Shown in pieces: positions 51,450 through 60,105 of a stretch of 64,000 nt of DNA. The notes beneath the pieces are model-generated. The model had not been told where the DNA came from and made no database searches. It worked only from the letters and a program-made list of their open reading frames with translations. The position numbers and the translations under genes are program-made. The DNA is from Paenibacillus aestuarii (lineage in GTDB: Bacteria; Bacillota; Bacilli; Paenibacillales; NBRC-103111). The stretch's first letter is position 1. Every line of letters begins with the position of its first letter. The stretch covers positions 1-64,000 of the forward strand of contig NZ_JAQFVF010000015.1 in the NCBI RefSeq assembly GCF_027789125.1. The letters run 5' to 3'.

Positions 51450-52899
51450 GGGAATGACCTTCTTGTTTCGATAATCGTCTGTATGGGGCAGGCAGCAGCA
51501 CATATTTTTCCAATGCATTTCTCATTTGCAGTGAATTTAATGTCGGTAAGAACAGAGTCCCGAACGACTTGAGCGAGCAGAGATGCAGGATGATGGCAAA
51601 CATGCACAGAGCCAGGCCAAAGACACCTGTTGAAGCGGAGATAAACATAATGGGGAACCGTAAAATCCGTAATGAAATCGCCGTATTAAAGGATGGCATG
51701 GTGAATGAAGCTATTCCGGTAAGAGCGACTACAATCACAACGGGGCGAGATACGATGCCGGATTGAACCGCTGCTTCCCCGATAATTAAGGCGCCGACGA
51801 TACTTACGGATTGTCCTAAGGATCGTGGCAGTCGTAAACTGGCCTCGCGTAGCACTTCGAAAACAACTTCCATCAACATCGCTTCAATGAATGTTGGAAA
51901 AGGAACGCCCGCTTTGGTTGCCATAAAGGCGAGCATCAACGGTGTTGGAATCATCTCTAAATGAAATGTCGTTAAGGCAATATATAAAGACGGGGCGAAA
52001 AGCGACAAAAAGAACGTAAACACCCGCAGCACCCTTAAGAAATTAGCAAAATAAAACCGTTCATACAAATCTTCGCTGGGGTGAAGAAGGTCGAAAAATG
52101 TCGTCGGTACGATCAGCACATTTGGCGTCCCATCCGTCATAATGGCTATTTTGCCTTGATTGAGTGCTGTCGCAATCCTGTCCGGACGTTCTGTGTTCAT
52201 GATTTGAGCAAATGGCGAGAACGTGCTGTCTTGAATCCACTCTTCGATTTGCGCACTATCGACAAGAACGTTCATTTGGATCGCTGCAAGTCTGCGTTTG
52301 ACTTCGTCCACGGTGGATGGTTCTGCTTGATTTTGCAAATACATCGCCATGACTTTCGTACTTGTTTGCTTACCGATCTGATAAGTCAAGATTTTCAGCT
52401 CTGGTGTTTTTAATCTGCGCAGAACCATGCCGAGATTTTTCTGAATATCCTCGATGAATCCTTCCCGTGGCCCACGCACGTTCACTTCGAGCGTCGGTTC
52501 ATCGATTGAACGTGTCGCATAGCCAGGCAGCGAAACCCCGAAAGCTTGGGGATACCCATCAATGAATACGACAGCATTGGAATCTGCGATGGCTTGTACA
52601 ACCACATCGATGTGCTGCAGCTCCGTTGCTCCGCCTAGCGATTTGATCCATTCAAGCGCGAGAGCCTCATCAACGAATGAATCTTTTCGCTGGAGTCCAT
52701 GATTGAGGAAACTAGCATTTAGTTCATTTAGTCTTTCCTCATCGACCAGTACACTTAAATATGCGATGGCCAATTGAGGACTAGCCTCTGTTCCGTCCAA
52801 GTAACGAATCACGAAACAATCATTGTCTGCATAGAGCTGCGAAAGCAAATTCATATTTTGTTCTAGGGAACTAAGCAATTCCCCCGGACGTTCCGTCAT
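51436..52899 (-). CDS. Germinant receptor A-subunit (second operon)
   Basis: GerAA-type protein of about 487 residues. TRSIDEPTLEVNVRGPREGF is the signature, followed by IEDIQKNLGMVLRRLKTPEL and GKIAIMTDGTPNVLIVP. Membrane part: FFLSLFAPSLYIALTTFHLE, MATKAGVPFPTFIEAMLMEV, SIVGALIIGEAAVQSGIVSR. ATG 52899 follows GGGGGATG. First gene of the A-C-D-B operon. Confidence 0.92.
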   Translation of the reverse strand: MTERPGELLSSLEQNMNLLSQLYADNDCFVIRYLDGTEASPQLAIAYLSVLVDEERLNELNASFLNHGLQRKDSFVDEALALEWIKSLGGATELQHIDVVVQAIADSNAVVFIDGYPQAFGVSLPGYATRSIDEPTLEVNVRGPREGFIEDIQKNLGMVLRRLKTPELKILTYQIGKQTSTKVMAMYLQNQAEPSTVDEVKRRLAAIQMNVLVDSAQIEEWIQDSTFSPFAQIMNTERPDRIATALNQGKIAIMTDGTPNVLIVPTTFFDLLHPSEDLYERFYFANFLRVLRVFTFFLSLFAPSLYIALTTFHLEMIPTPLMLAFMATKAGVPFPTFIEAMLMEVVFEVLREASLRLPRSLGQSVSIVGALIIGEAAVQSGIVSRPVVIVVALTGIASFTMPSFNTAISLRILRFPIMFISASTGVFGLALCMFAIILHLCSLKSFGTLFLPTLNSLQMRNALEKYVLLPAPYRRLSKQEGHSHEKR

Positions 52900-52974
52900 G
52901 TTGCATCCCCCATACCATTGCATCATCCCGAGTATATGAAGGGAAGTTTACCCAACGAACTTCTAGATTATTCC

Positions 52975-53005
52975 ATAAAAAAAGGGGAATTCATCGATTC
53001 CCCTT
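52975..53005 (-). terminator. Minus-strand terminator upstream of the gerA-type operon
   Basis: AAGGGGAAT (52982-52990) pairs with ATTCCCCTT (52997-53005); seven T follow on the minus strand. It stops transcripts coming from the right before they enter the second ger operon, which has no minus-strand gene directly upstream. Confidence 0.8.
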
Positions 53006-53099
53006 GAAGAATGCCTCAGATTCATTCGGTTCAAAAGTATATAACTGGGAACCATATACGGTACAATACAGTCTTAATTCGTTTGGGGAGGTCTTTTAG

Positions 53100-53684
53100 A
53101 TGTGGACAATTATTTGGCAATCCGCTGCGCTTGCAATTGTCGGTACAATATTGTTGAGATTGGCAGGCCGTAAATCCATTGCTCAAATGACAACGCCGCA
53201 ATTAGCCATCCTTCTATCTATTGGGGCCGTTTTAGGCTCGGAGGTTGGAGGCAAAGGAATGATCATGACGATTGTGGCAACTGCTGTTTTTGTCAGTTCA
53301 CTTGTCGTTATTGAATGGATAACACTCAAATGGAATGCAGCTGAAAAAATTTTAAAAGGTGTAGCTATACCTGTCATTACTCATGGCACAATCCATATGA
53401 AAAATTTAAGAAAGCTTCGATTAACCGTCGACGATCTCGAAAAAAGATTGAGAATGGCCGGTGTGTCTCGTATTGAAGATGTTCAGACCGGTACAATCGA
53501 AGCCAATGGTGAATTAGGATTTGAGTTAATGCCTCATGCAAGACCGCTAACTTTAGGTGACCTGGAGAGAGTACTCAAAGCCAACTTTCCACAGATTACC
53601 CTTCCACGATCAGATACAACAAGTGATCTATTTACAGAAGTATCTTCAGGAGCACACCGGGAAAAGCCTAAAAACTCACATTAA
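53100..53684 (+). CDS. DUF421 (YetF-like) membrane protein
   Basis: 194 residues: three N-terminal membrane segments (about 5-20, 34-52, 57-75) followed by the soluble DUF421 domain (KILKGVAIPVITHGTIHMKN, LDDLEKRLRMAGV-type text in LTVDDLEKRLRMAGVSRIED, GTIEANGELGFELMP). Start of family: FLLRLAGRKSIAQMT-type text here as TILLRLAGRKSIAQMTTPQL. Function of the YetF family is unknown; related proteins in bacilli affect spores. GGGGAGG precedes the ATG. Confidence 0.9.
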   Translation: MWTIIWQSAALAIVGTILLRLAGRKSIAQMTTPQLAILLSIGAVLGSEVGGKGMIMTIVATAVFVSSLVVIEWITLKWNAAEKILKGVAIPVITHGTIHMKNLRKLRLTVDDLEKRLRMAGVSRIEDVQTGTIEANGELGFELMPHARPLTLGDLERVLKANFPQITLPRSDTTSDLFTEVSSGAHREKPKNSH

Positions 53685-53704
53685 TCCTTGCCTCACATCC
53701 ATGA

Positions 53705-55120
53705 TTACAGAACAATTTCATATACAGTACCCTGGTTCCTATCCGCCACTTTCATCGAGCCATAAACCCCTAAATAGAGTCTGCTCTGATCCTGATTCGT
53801 ACCTAGACTAACATAATAAGCTGATTTCGATCCAAAAGGATCATCGGTTTCAATCACACTGTAATCACTTGGTCTGCCATCGAATCTCGCTCTGGTATAA
53901 GCTAAAATTCCTTTCACCGGTGGTCGTGACTCTTCTTTTCGGGCAAGGTCTGTAAACACAACGCTTCCCTTCAGATCAGGAATTCCATTTCCCATATAGG
54001 GCTGGACGCCTGTAAGAGCAATTCCTGCGAATTTATCAGGACGCGGATCTTTATGGAAATAACTGGTTAACGGCTGAAGACGACTGCCTGAAACTTTTAC
54101 AGTATCATTGTAATAGGCGATAATTTGCTCATCTATAGTTTTGCTGCTGGGGCATTCTCTAATGATCGAAGTCGGAAAAGCACCTTCCCACCCTCGCCAG
54201 CCCAAATTAATAAACCCTTCCAAGTTCGGCTCAACTTTCATGGCATAAGCTTGAATGAGATGAGGAACCGGTATTGGCTTATAATGGACGAATGAAAAAA
54301 CCGACTCTACCAAATCCTGTCCGACATTGCCGACATATTTGATATATTGATGATAAAACCTTTGAAAAGAAACGCCCGACATGTTGCGAACTCCTTTGGC
54401 CATTACCGTAAGTGTTTCCTGAATCGGCGCAGGAAGTTCATCAAACCGTGTGACTACAGGCGGATGTTTGATAAATGTATGTTTATTTACATCGATTTCA
54501 ATGATTTTGCCGGCGATTTCCATATCGTCCTGACTTAAATGAAACGGATCATAGCCCGATCCGCCATCTCCTGTTGTTAGCACAAGTTTCCCTGTCTCTG
54601 GTGAAAAATTCAAGCTGTTGACGCCATTATGATTTAAGAAGGGTCTTCTGATATTAAGCAGCGTTCGTCGTCGCTGTGGCTGCCCATTTGATTGTAGCGT
54701 CCATTCTTCAACGGTATCTATGTGATCAAATTGCTTCTCCCGATTCATCCACTTTAGATGTAAGGTTTCCGGATCACACGGATCGGGCTTAAAAGGTTTC
54801 GCAAGCGCACCTGGCCCTTGTGTTCCGGCTACTGAATAATGGAGATAAAACAGACCGTTATAATAAAAATGAGGATGAAACGCAAGCCCCAATAGACCTC
54901 GTTCATCATATCCACCACTGGACGCACCTATTTGTAACAGCTGTGAGCGAATATTCAAAAATGTACGTATAACTCCGTTCCCTATATAAAAGATCTCTCC
55001 GACCTGGGTTGCAATAAATAATCTTTCCGTGGAGTCACCTGGAAGGAACGCTGTTTTCAAAACCGTAGGTAAATTGATTTGGCTCACAAGGGGCTGTAAA
55101 TGAACCTTTACTTTTTTCAA
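53705..55120 (-). CDS. Glucose/sorbosone dehydrogenase-like beta-propeller protein
   Basis: 471 residues without a signal peptide. The PQQ-dependent sugar-dehydrogenase fold is suggested by GGYDERGLLGLAFHPHFYYN, NHNGVNSLNFSPETGKLVLT, TGDGGSGYDPF, MAKGVRNMSG, and NLGWRGWEGAFP. It starts with TTG behind AAGGAG. Without a signal peptide a periplasm-like sugar oxidase role is doubtful, and PQQ synthesis genes are not in the window. Converges on the DUF421 gene with 20 bases between. Confidence 0.78.
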   Translation of the reverse strand: MKKVKVHLQPLVSQINLPTVLKTAFLPGDSTERLFIATQVGEIFYIGNGVIRTFLNIRSQLLQIGASSGGYDERGLLGLAFHPHFYYNGLFYLHYSVAGTQGPGALAKPFKPDPCDPETLHLKWMNREKQFDHIDTVEEWTLQSNGQPQRRRTLLNIRRPFLNHNGVNSLNFSPETGKLVLTTGDGGSGYDPFHLSQDDMEIAGKIIEIDVNKHTFIKHPPVVTRFDELPAPIQETLTVMAKGVRNMSGVSFQRFYHQYIKYVGNVGQDLVESVFSFVHYKPIPVPHLIQAYAMKVEPNLEGFINLGWRGWEGAFPTSIIRECPSSKTIDEQIIAYYNDTVKVSGSRLQPLTSYFHKDPRPDKFAGIALTGVQPYMGNGIPDLKGSVVFTDLARKEESRPPVKGILAYTRARFDGRPSDYSVIETDDPFGSKSAYYVSLGTNQDQSRLYLGVYGSMKVADRNQGTVYEIVL

Positions 55121-55227
55121 CTACTTTACACTCCTTCTTATTGGTTTCCCTACAAGATTATGAATCGTACCGACCTATTAGTACCCACGCGGGGGCAGGC
55201 TCTAAGGTGAATGTCTGCACCTACTCA

Positions 55228-55258
55228 TAAAAAAACCACCCCTTTACAGGAGTGGTTT
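55228..55258 (-). terminator. Terminator of the gene at 55266
   Basis: AAACCAC (55233-55239) pairs with GTGGTTT (55252-55258) around a short inner stem, followed on the minus strand by seven T. Confidence 0.85.
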
Positions 55259-55265
55259 GCGGATC

Positions 55266-55727
55266 TTAATATTCACCTTTAATAACGAAAAACGAGCCCC
55301 GAATCGTCCCGGCTAACTTCGACTTCTGCCGAGCAAATTTAAACTTCGTTTCTAATTCCTTTGGTACTTCCATCCCTTCTGAAAGCTTAAAACCAACTGC
55401 ACGCTTCTTCGGGTCATCAATCGTGTACAGCACGTTCACCGATAGGCCATCCTCATAGAAGACGTAAGCCCATCTAATATTTTCCACTTGAAAAAGCGAT
55501 GTTTCTAAAGGTTTGGCTGCAAACTCAATATTGCGTTCCTGCAAAACCCGGTTCACATAATCGAGGGTCTCCTGGCTTTCACTAGCGGGCACAACCGTAA
55601 ATTCATGCTTGTATTTGGTCATGAAGTAACGGGCTTCATTCGCACGTAAGCCAGCCAGCGCTTCCGCTACAGGTGAGGATTCTAACCCAACCGTAGACAC
55701 ATTTTTAAAATCAACGACATAGGACAT
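55266..55727 (-). CDS. Hypothetical soluble protein
   Basis: 153 residues, no signal or membrane segment, no family recognised. It begins SYVVDFKNVSTVGLESSPVA and ends KSKLAGTIRGSFFVIKGEY; mixed alpha/beta composition with one conserved-looking stretch WAYVFYEDGLSVNVLYTI. The ATG at 55727 is preceded by AAGGAG. It is monocistronic with its own terminator and stands divergent from a VOC gene. Confidence 0.65.
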   Translation of the reverse strand: MSYVVDFKNVSTVGLESSPVAEALAGLRANEARYFMTKYKHEFTVVPASESQETLDYVNRVLQERNIEFAAKPLETSLFQVENIRWAYVFYEDGLSVNVLYTIDDPKKRAVGFKLSEGMEVPKELETKFKFARQKSKLAGTIRGSFFVIKGEY

Positions 55728-55953
55728 TTCCTTCTCTCCTTCTATTCCATTATTCCTTAACATCAGCCATTCACATTTCGAACCAAAATAATACATTTCG
55801 CGATTTATTTGTGATTTCCTTTAAAATTGCTCCGCTTTTTCGTCGAGCTGTAGCAAAATTTTCTGTTTTTTAATACGCGGAAGTATCTCAAATGAAGGAA
55901 AGGAAACCATGATTAAAGAAAGTAATAAAGAAGCCAAATTTTGGGAGGTTATG

Positions 55954-56349
55954 ATGGGCAGAGTACTTCATTTTGAGATTCATGTTGACGATATGGAGCG
56001 CGCCAAGACGTTTTATGGCGAAGTGTTTGGATGGACTTTTGAAGACTGGAGCAGCTATGCGGGTATGCCGTACTTTGGAGCTGTCACCGGTGACGCCAGC
56101 CAGCCTGGTATCAATGGCGCGTTAATGCAGCGTCAAGGTCCCGCTCCACAGCCAGGACAAGCTGTGAATGGCTTCGCCTGCACAATGGGCGTTGGCGACT
56201 ATGATGCTACGGAAGCCAAGATTCTTAGTCTTGGAGGCAAAGTCGCCTTGCCGAAGTATGCATTGCCTGGCATGGCTTGGCAGGGGTATTTCATCGACAC
56301 GGAAGGCAATATTATCGGCATTCATCAACCGGATGAGAACGCGAAATAA
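55954..56349 (+). CDS. VOC (glyoxalase/bleomycin-resistance) family protein
   Basis: About 131 residues as one VOC unit pair: GRVLHFEIHVDDMERAKTFY (first strand, His) and FGWTFEDW, then GFACTMGVGDYDATEAKILS and MAWQGYFIDTEGNIIGIHQP (Glu/His region). The start is uncertain: ATG 55954 has GGGAGG at five bases, and most relatives begin MGRV; an ATG 15 codons earlier also has a site (AGGAAAGG). Substrate unknown. Confidence 0.85.
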   Translation: MGRVLHFEIHVDDMERAKTFYGEVFGWTFEDWSSYAGMPYFGAVTGDASQPGINGALMQRQGPAPQPGQAVNGFACTMGVGDYDATEAKILSLGGKVALPKYALPGMAWQGYFIDTEGNIIGIHQPDENAK

Positions 56350-56352
56350 CGC

Positions 56353-56386
56353 AAAGCCCGACCTATGGAGGTTGGGCTTTTTCCTT
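56353..56386 (+). terminator. Terminator of the VOC gene
   Basis: AAAGCCC (56353-56359) with GGGCTTT (56374-56380), inner ACCT/AGGT pairing, followed by TTCCTTTT. Confidence 0.85.
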
Positions 56387-56451
56387 TTGTAATAAAAACG
56401 GCCTCGGCAAGGAAACATTATTAGTAATGTTCGTATGGGTAGGTGAATGCT

Positions 56452-57096
56452 TTGGATAAATTAAAAATGAACTTAGAGCAGAAAAATGCAGCGGTAATCG
56501 TTGTCGACGTGCAAAATGATTACTGCCACCCCGATGGTGCGATTGCCAAATCCGGCAGTGATGTTAGCGCTGTGAAGAAGATGATGCCCCACTTGCACAG
56601 CCTATTGGAAGCGGCGCGGGACAATCAAGTTCCTGTCATTTTTTTGCAAACCAATCATGAGAAAGCGACCGATTCGGAGGTATGGTTATCGCGATTTGCC
56701 GATGGGATCAACCCGATTTGCCATACGGGCAGTTGGGGGGCGGAATTTTTCGAAGTCGCTCCACGCGCGGATGAAATTATCGTCAACAAACATCGATATA
56801 GCGGATTTATTCATACCAGGCTTGAATCGGTGTTGCAGACATTAAAGATTGAAACCCTAGTCATGACAGGGGTTAGCACAAACCTTTGTGTGGAATCCAC
56901 CGCTAGAGACGGCTTTATGCTAGATTATCACATCGTGTTTATGAAAGATGCCTGCGCAGCTTTTTCGCAAGCTGAACACGATATGACCTTACAGACTGTC
57001 GATACCTATTTTGGCATGGTAGCCAGCACACAGGAGCTTATTTCTTTCTGGCAAAGTCACAAACCGCAGAAGCAACCAGCTTTGCAGCATGCTTAA
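56452..57096 (+). CDS. Isochorismatase family cysteine hydrolase
   Basis: About 214 residues. The catalytic triad is visible: Asp in AAVIVVDVQNDYC, Lys in IIVNKHRYSGF, Cys in MTGVSTNLCVESTARDGF, with the usual cis-peptide before it. Such enzymes hydrolyse amides or vinyl ethers (nicotinamide, ureidoacrylate and others); the exact one cannot be told. I take TTG at 56452 (AGGTG six bases upstream); GTG 56443 and ATG 56467 are in frame too. Confidence 0.88.
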   Translation: MDKLKMNLEQKNAAVIVVDVQNDYCHPDGAIAKSGSDVSAVKKMMPHLHSLLEAARDNQVPVIFLQTNHEKATDSEVWLSRFADGINPICHTGSWGAEFFEVAPRADEIIVNKHRYSGFIHTRLESVLQTLKIETLVMTGVSTNLCVESTARDGFMLDYHIVFMKDACAAFSQAEHDMTLQTVDTYFGMVASTQELISFWQSHKPQKQPALQHA

Positions 57097-57101
57097 CTTT
57101 A

Positions 57102-57142
57102 AAAAGACAGCCCTCTTCGTCTTGAACAGAGCTGTCTTTTTT
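57102..57142 (+). terminator. Terminator of the isochorismatase gene
   Basis: AAAAGACAGC (57102-57111) and GCTGTCTTTT (57131-57140) with further T. Confidence 0.85.
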
Positions 57143-57217
57143 GTTTACATTCCGTTTAAGTAGGAAAGGTAAGATACAAATATGAGATCACACATTTTGA
57201 AAAAGGAGCTTGTTTGG

Positions 57218-58402
57218 ATGCCAATATCGAATATAGCAACGAAGTCTTCATGGAAGAACGGTCGCATCGCCATCATCGGCGGCGGCCCTGGAGGACTGTC
57301 TTTAGCCCTCATTCTTCAAAAATACGGAATCCCGGCCGTCGTTTATGAACGGGAGGCATTTGATCCCAATAAAGAGCGCGGCGGATCGCTTGATATTCAT
57401 GATGATTCCGGCCAATTGGCGCTGAAGGAAGCCGGTCTGCTCGAAGAGTTTCAAGCCATCGCCAGGTATGAAGGCGAAGATTTCCGCCTTTTGGATCAAC
57501 ACGGGAACGTGTTTATGGACGAAGTGGCGGATGACAGCCATGACGGTGATCGGCCGGAAATTGACCGCGGTGCGTTATGCGATCTCCTGCTGCAGGCGCT
57601 CGATCCGGATCGTATCCGCTACGGTTATAAGCTGCTGCAAGCCGTTCCTCTACAAGACGGCAAGCATGAGCTGCATTTCGAGAACGGGCATAGCGAAACG
57701 GTCGATCTGGTCGTTGGCGCTGACGGTGCATTCTCGCGTGTGCGCCCGCTTTTGACGGACGCCGCTCCCGAGTACGCCGGGCTCACGATGGTCGAGCTGA
57801 ACGTCGAGGCAGCCGCCCATCCGGAGCTTGCCGCTTTCAATGCGCGCGGCAAACTGTTTGCACTCGGCGAGCACAAAGCGATTCTTGCCCAGCTGAATGG
57901 CGACGGCCGCATCAAAGTGTATGCCAGCTTTCGAGCCGACCGGGATTGGTTGGACACTTGCGGCATACCGTTCGAACAGCCGGAGGAAGCGAAGCGCCGC
58001 CTGCTTGAGCATTTCGCAGGCTGGGATCCGATGCTGCTGAATTATATCCGCTGCGCAGGAGATACGTTAATGCCGCGCCGGATTTACATGTTGCCGGTCG
58101 GTCTCCAGTGGAGCGGCAAACCAGGCGTTACGCTTATCGGTGACGCCGCGCACCTCATGTCTCCTTTTGCCGGGGAAGGCGTCAATCTGGCGATGCTCGA
58201 TGCGATGGAGCTTGCGCTCGCTATCGTCAATCACGAAGCGCTGGATGCCGCCATTGCCGCTTATGAAGCGAAAATGTACGCCTACTCCTCCCAATCCGCA
58301 CAAATGTCGGATAGTAATCTGCAAATGATATTTGGCGAGGAGGCCGCAGCAAATTTAACGGCGTTTTTCCATGAGCACAATCAAACGCTTCAGACGCACT
58401 AA
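57218..58402 (+). CDS. FAD-dependent monooxygenase, Tet(X)-like
   Basis: Class A flavoprotein monooxygenase of about 394 residues. Dinucleotide motif GRIAIIGGGPGGLSLALILQ, then a Tet(X)-like GGSLDIHDDSGQLALKEAGL and PEIDRGALCDLLLQAL, the second FAD motif VTLIGDAAHLMSPFAGEGVN. These three stretches align well in kind with Tet(X), which hydroxylates tetracyclines. Activity on tetracycline is not proven; many relatives act on aromatic compounds. ATG 57218 follows AAAAGGAG. A few hundred bases away lie an MFS exporter and MarR gene. Confidence 0.87.
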   Translation: MPISNIATKSSWKNGRIAIIGGGPGGLSLALILQKYGIPAVVYEREAFDPNKERGGSLDIHDDSGQLALKEAGLLEEFQAIARYEGEDFRLLDQHGNVFMDEVADDSHDGDRPEIDRGALCDLLLQALDPDRIRYGYKLLQAVPLQDGKHELHFENGHSETVDLVVGADGAFSRVRPLLTDAAPEYAGLTMVELNVEAAAHPELAAFNARGKLFALGEHKAILAQLNGDGRIKVYASFRADRDWLDTCGIPFEQPEEAKRRLLEHFAGWDPMLLNYIRCAGDTLMPRRIYMLPVGLQWSGKPGVTLIGDAAHLMSPFAGEGVNLAMLDAMELALAIVNHEALDAAIAAYEAKMYAYSSQSAQMSDSNLQMIFGEEAAANLTAFFHEHNQTLQTH

Positions 58403-58405
58403 ATA

Positions 58406-58463
58406 CAAAAAGAGTCCGCCCCAAGTCATCATCGCAGATGTCAGCGGGCAGACTCTTGTTATT
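58406..58463. terminator. Bidirectional terminator
   Basis: AAGAGTC (58410-58416) and GACTCTT (58451-58457) with inner GCCC/GGGC pairing; A-rich left flank and TTATTTATT right flank. Confidence 0.8.
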
Positions 58464-58720
58464 TATTTGCTCGCGGCTGGTTGATAATCTCCTGGTATCA
58501 TACCTGTGGAAATCGCCATACGATTCCAAGCGTTAATCGCATTAATCGCCATGAGCAAATCAACAAATTGCTCTTCATCAAAAAGTCTACGAACTTTATC
58601 AAACAACGCCTCCGGCACGCCGCCATCGGAAATTCGGGTCACAGCTTCCGTTAATGCAAGTGCTGCCCGATTGACAATCTTCTTAGACGATTCCACCAAC
58701 TCATCTAGCTGTTCGACTGA
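58463..58720 (-). pseudogene. Carboxymuconolactone decarboxylase (AhpD-like) C-terminal fragment
   Basis: The frame ends with SKKIVNRAALALTEAVTRIS, DGGVPEALFDKVRRLFDEEQ and FVDLLMAINAINAWNRMAIS, the second half of a CMD/AhpD protein. The N-terminal half with the CxxC redox or catalytic pair is missing: the frame fades into the end of the MFS gene, overlapping it by about 16 bases. Only weak GTG/TTG starts exist. Probably a deletion remnant, possibly still translated by coupling. Confidence 0.72.
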
Positions 58721-59973
58721 TTTTTTGTCTTTAGTGCCTGGCTAGCGAAGCGACTACCTTTATACAACACGAGAATAGCGGCTGCTATAAGAATCATCCC
58801 CATAATAGCAGGAGCGGCATGGCCAAGTGATACATAGACTTGCCCTCCAAGGATAGGCCCAATGATTCTTGCTAAAGATTGAATCGATTGGCTGCCTCCT
58901 TGAATCCTTCCTTGTTCGCTAGAATCCACAGACTTGGAGACCATCCCATTGAACGAAGGCCCAAAGATCGAATCACCAAATCCAAAAATGAACATGCCAA
59001 CGATTAAAAGAGGATAGAAGGAGAACAAGGCCGATGCTGCAATAAGACTGTAGCCTATAATCTCAGAAACCATTCCGAGAATTGTAATCTGTTCATCACT
59101 AAGTTTTCTCAATAGTTTCGGCATAATGAAAGCTTGTGAAAGAATGTCTTGGATGCCCATTATTGAAAACATAAGTCCGATAAGCGCAGGCTTCCAATTG
59201 AAAGTATCTATAGTAAATTGTGAAAAGACGGCCTGTAAAGATCCGTTAGGTACCCAAAGTAAGAACGCGGACACAAGCAGCCTTTTTAAGTTTTTTATGG
59301 AAAGTACGTTTACAAGCTGTGTGAATGGATTCAGCCTTCCTAAGGTAATCTTATTCAGTCTATGATTTCTTTTAAGGCTCTCAGGCATATATAACATGCC
59401 ATACACAAAATTTATTAATGTAATCGTCGCTCCAAAATACATAGGTACAGAATAACCAAACTTGGCAAGCAATCCGCCTAGCGTCGGTCCAATCGCAGCA
59501 CCAGCACCCGCAACCGCACTTACCCAGCCAAAGTATTGGGTTCGTTCTTCTCTAGGCGTGATATCTGCGAAATAGGCGAAGATCGTACTTATGCTCCCGC
59601 CTGTTATACCCTCTATGATGCGCCCAACAAAAAGGATCCATAGAGCTCCTCCGATGCCAAAAATAAAGTACCCGATTGCGGAACCCAATAGGCAAACTAA
59701 CAGTAATGGACGACGGCCGTATCTGTCGCTCAAAGCGCCAAGTCCGGGCGCCGCAAATAGCACACAGACTGCATAGACAGAGGTTAACAGCGTAACAACG
59801 ATAGCTTGATCTCCCGGATTGCTTATATAAGGCTGCACTAAGAATGGGACGACAGGTGTAATGATACTAAAACCGATCCCGCAAAGAAAAACGGACATTA
59901 ATCCGAATAAAAAAGCTTTTCTATCTATAGTTTGTTCGGTGTTCTGTCCGTTGTGTGATCTAAATTTGGACAT
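58705..59973 (-). CDS. MFS drug transporter (TetA-like)
   Basis: 422 residues, 12 membrane segments. Motif A GALSDRYGRRPLLLV after segment 2 and motif C-like VAGAGAAIGPTLGGLLAKFG in segment 5 place it with DHA1 drug:proton antiporters, including TetA-type tetracycline exporters. Its own promoter is overlapped by two 22-base sites that match a MarR operator. It lies next to marR and a few hundred bases from a Tet(X)-like gene. The substrate remains inferred. Confidence 0.9.
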   Translation of the reverse strand: MSKFRSHNGQNTEQTIDRKAFLFGLMSVFLCGIGFSIITPVVPFLVQPYISNPGDQAIVVTLLTSVYAVCVLFAAPGLGALSDRYGRRPLLLVCLLGSAIGYFIFGIGGALWILFVGRIIEGITGGSISTIFAYFADITPREERTQYFGWVSAVAGAGAAIGPTLGGLLAKFGYSVPMYFGATITLINFVYGMLYMPESLKRNHRLNKITLGRLNPFTQLVNVLSIKNLKRLLVSAFLLWVPNGSLQAVFSQFTIDTFNWKPALIGLMFSIMGIQDILSQAFIMPKLLRKLSDEQITILGMVSEIIGYSLIAASALFSFYPLLIVGMFIFGFGDSIFGPSFNGMVSKSVDSSEQGRIQGGSQSIQSLARIIGPILGGQVYVSLGHAAPAIMGMILIAAAILVLYKGSRFASQALKTKNQSNS

Positions 59974-59994
59974 GAAATTCTCCCCTCGATGATG

Positions 59995-60050
59995 TTTTGT
60001 TTCCTAGTTAACAATAATCATATGTTAATTTTGTTTCCTTGTAAACAAAA
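59995..60050 (-). promoter_or_regulatory. MFS promoter with two MarR operator sites
   Basis: On the minus strand TTTACA (60040-60045), 17 bases and TATGAT (60017-60022). Two copies of a 22-base dyad, TTTTGTTTCCT-GT-AACAA in outline, occupy 59995-60016 and 60029-60050; they start 34 bases apart and match at 19 of 22 positions. One covers the -35 box, the other the start region. Confidence 0.8.
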
Positions 60051-60060
60051 ACGAAGCAAT

Positions 60061-60095
60061 AAAAATGCAGCCTGTTCTCCTTAGAGAGCGGCTGC
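60061..60095 (-). terminator. Terminator of marR
   Basis: GCAGCC (60067-60072) and GGCTGC (60090-60095) with inner TCTC/GAGA pairing; ATTTTTATTG follows on the minus strand. Confidence 0.75.
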
Positions 60096-60105
60096 CTGTC
60101 GTTCA

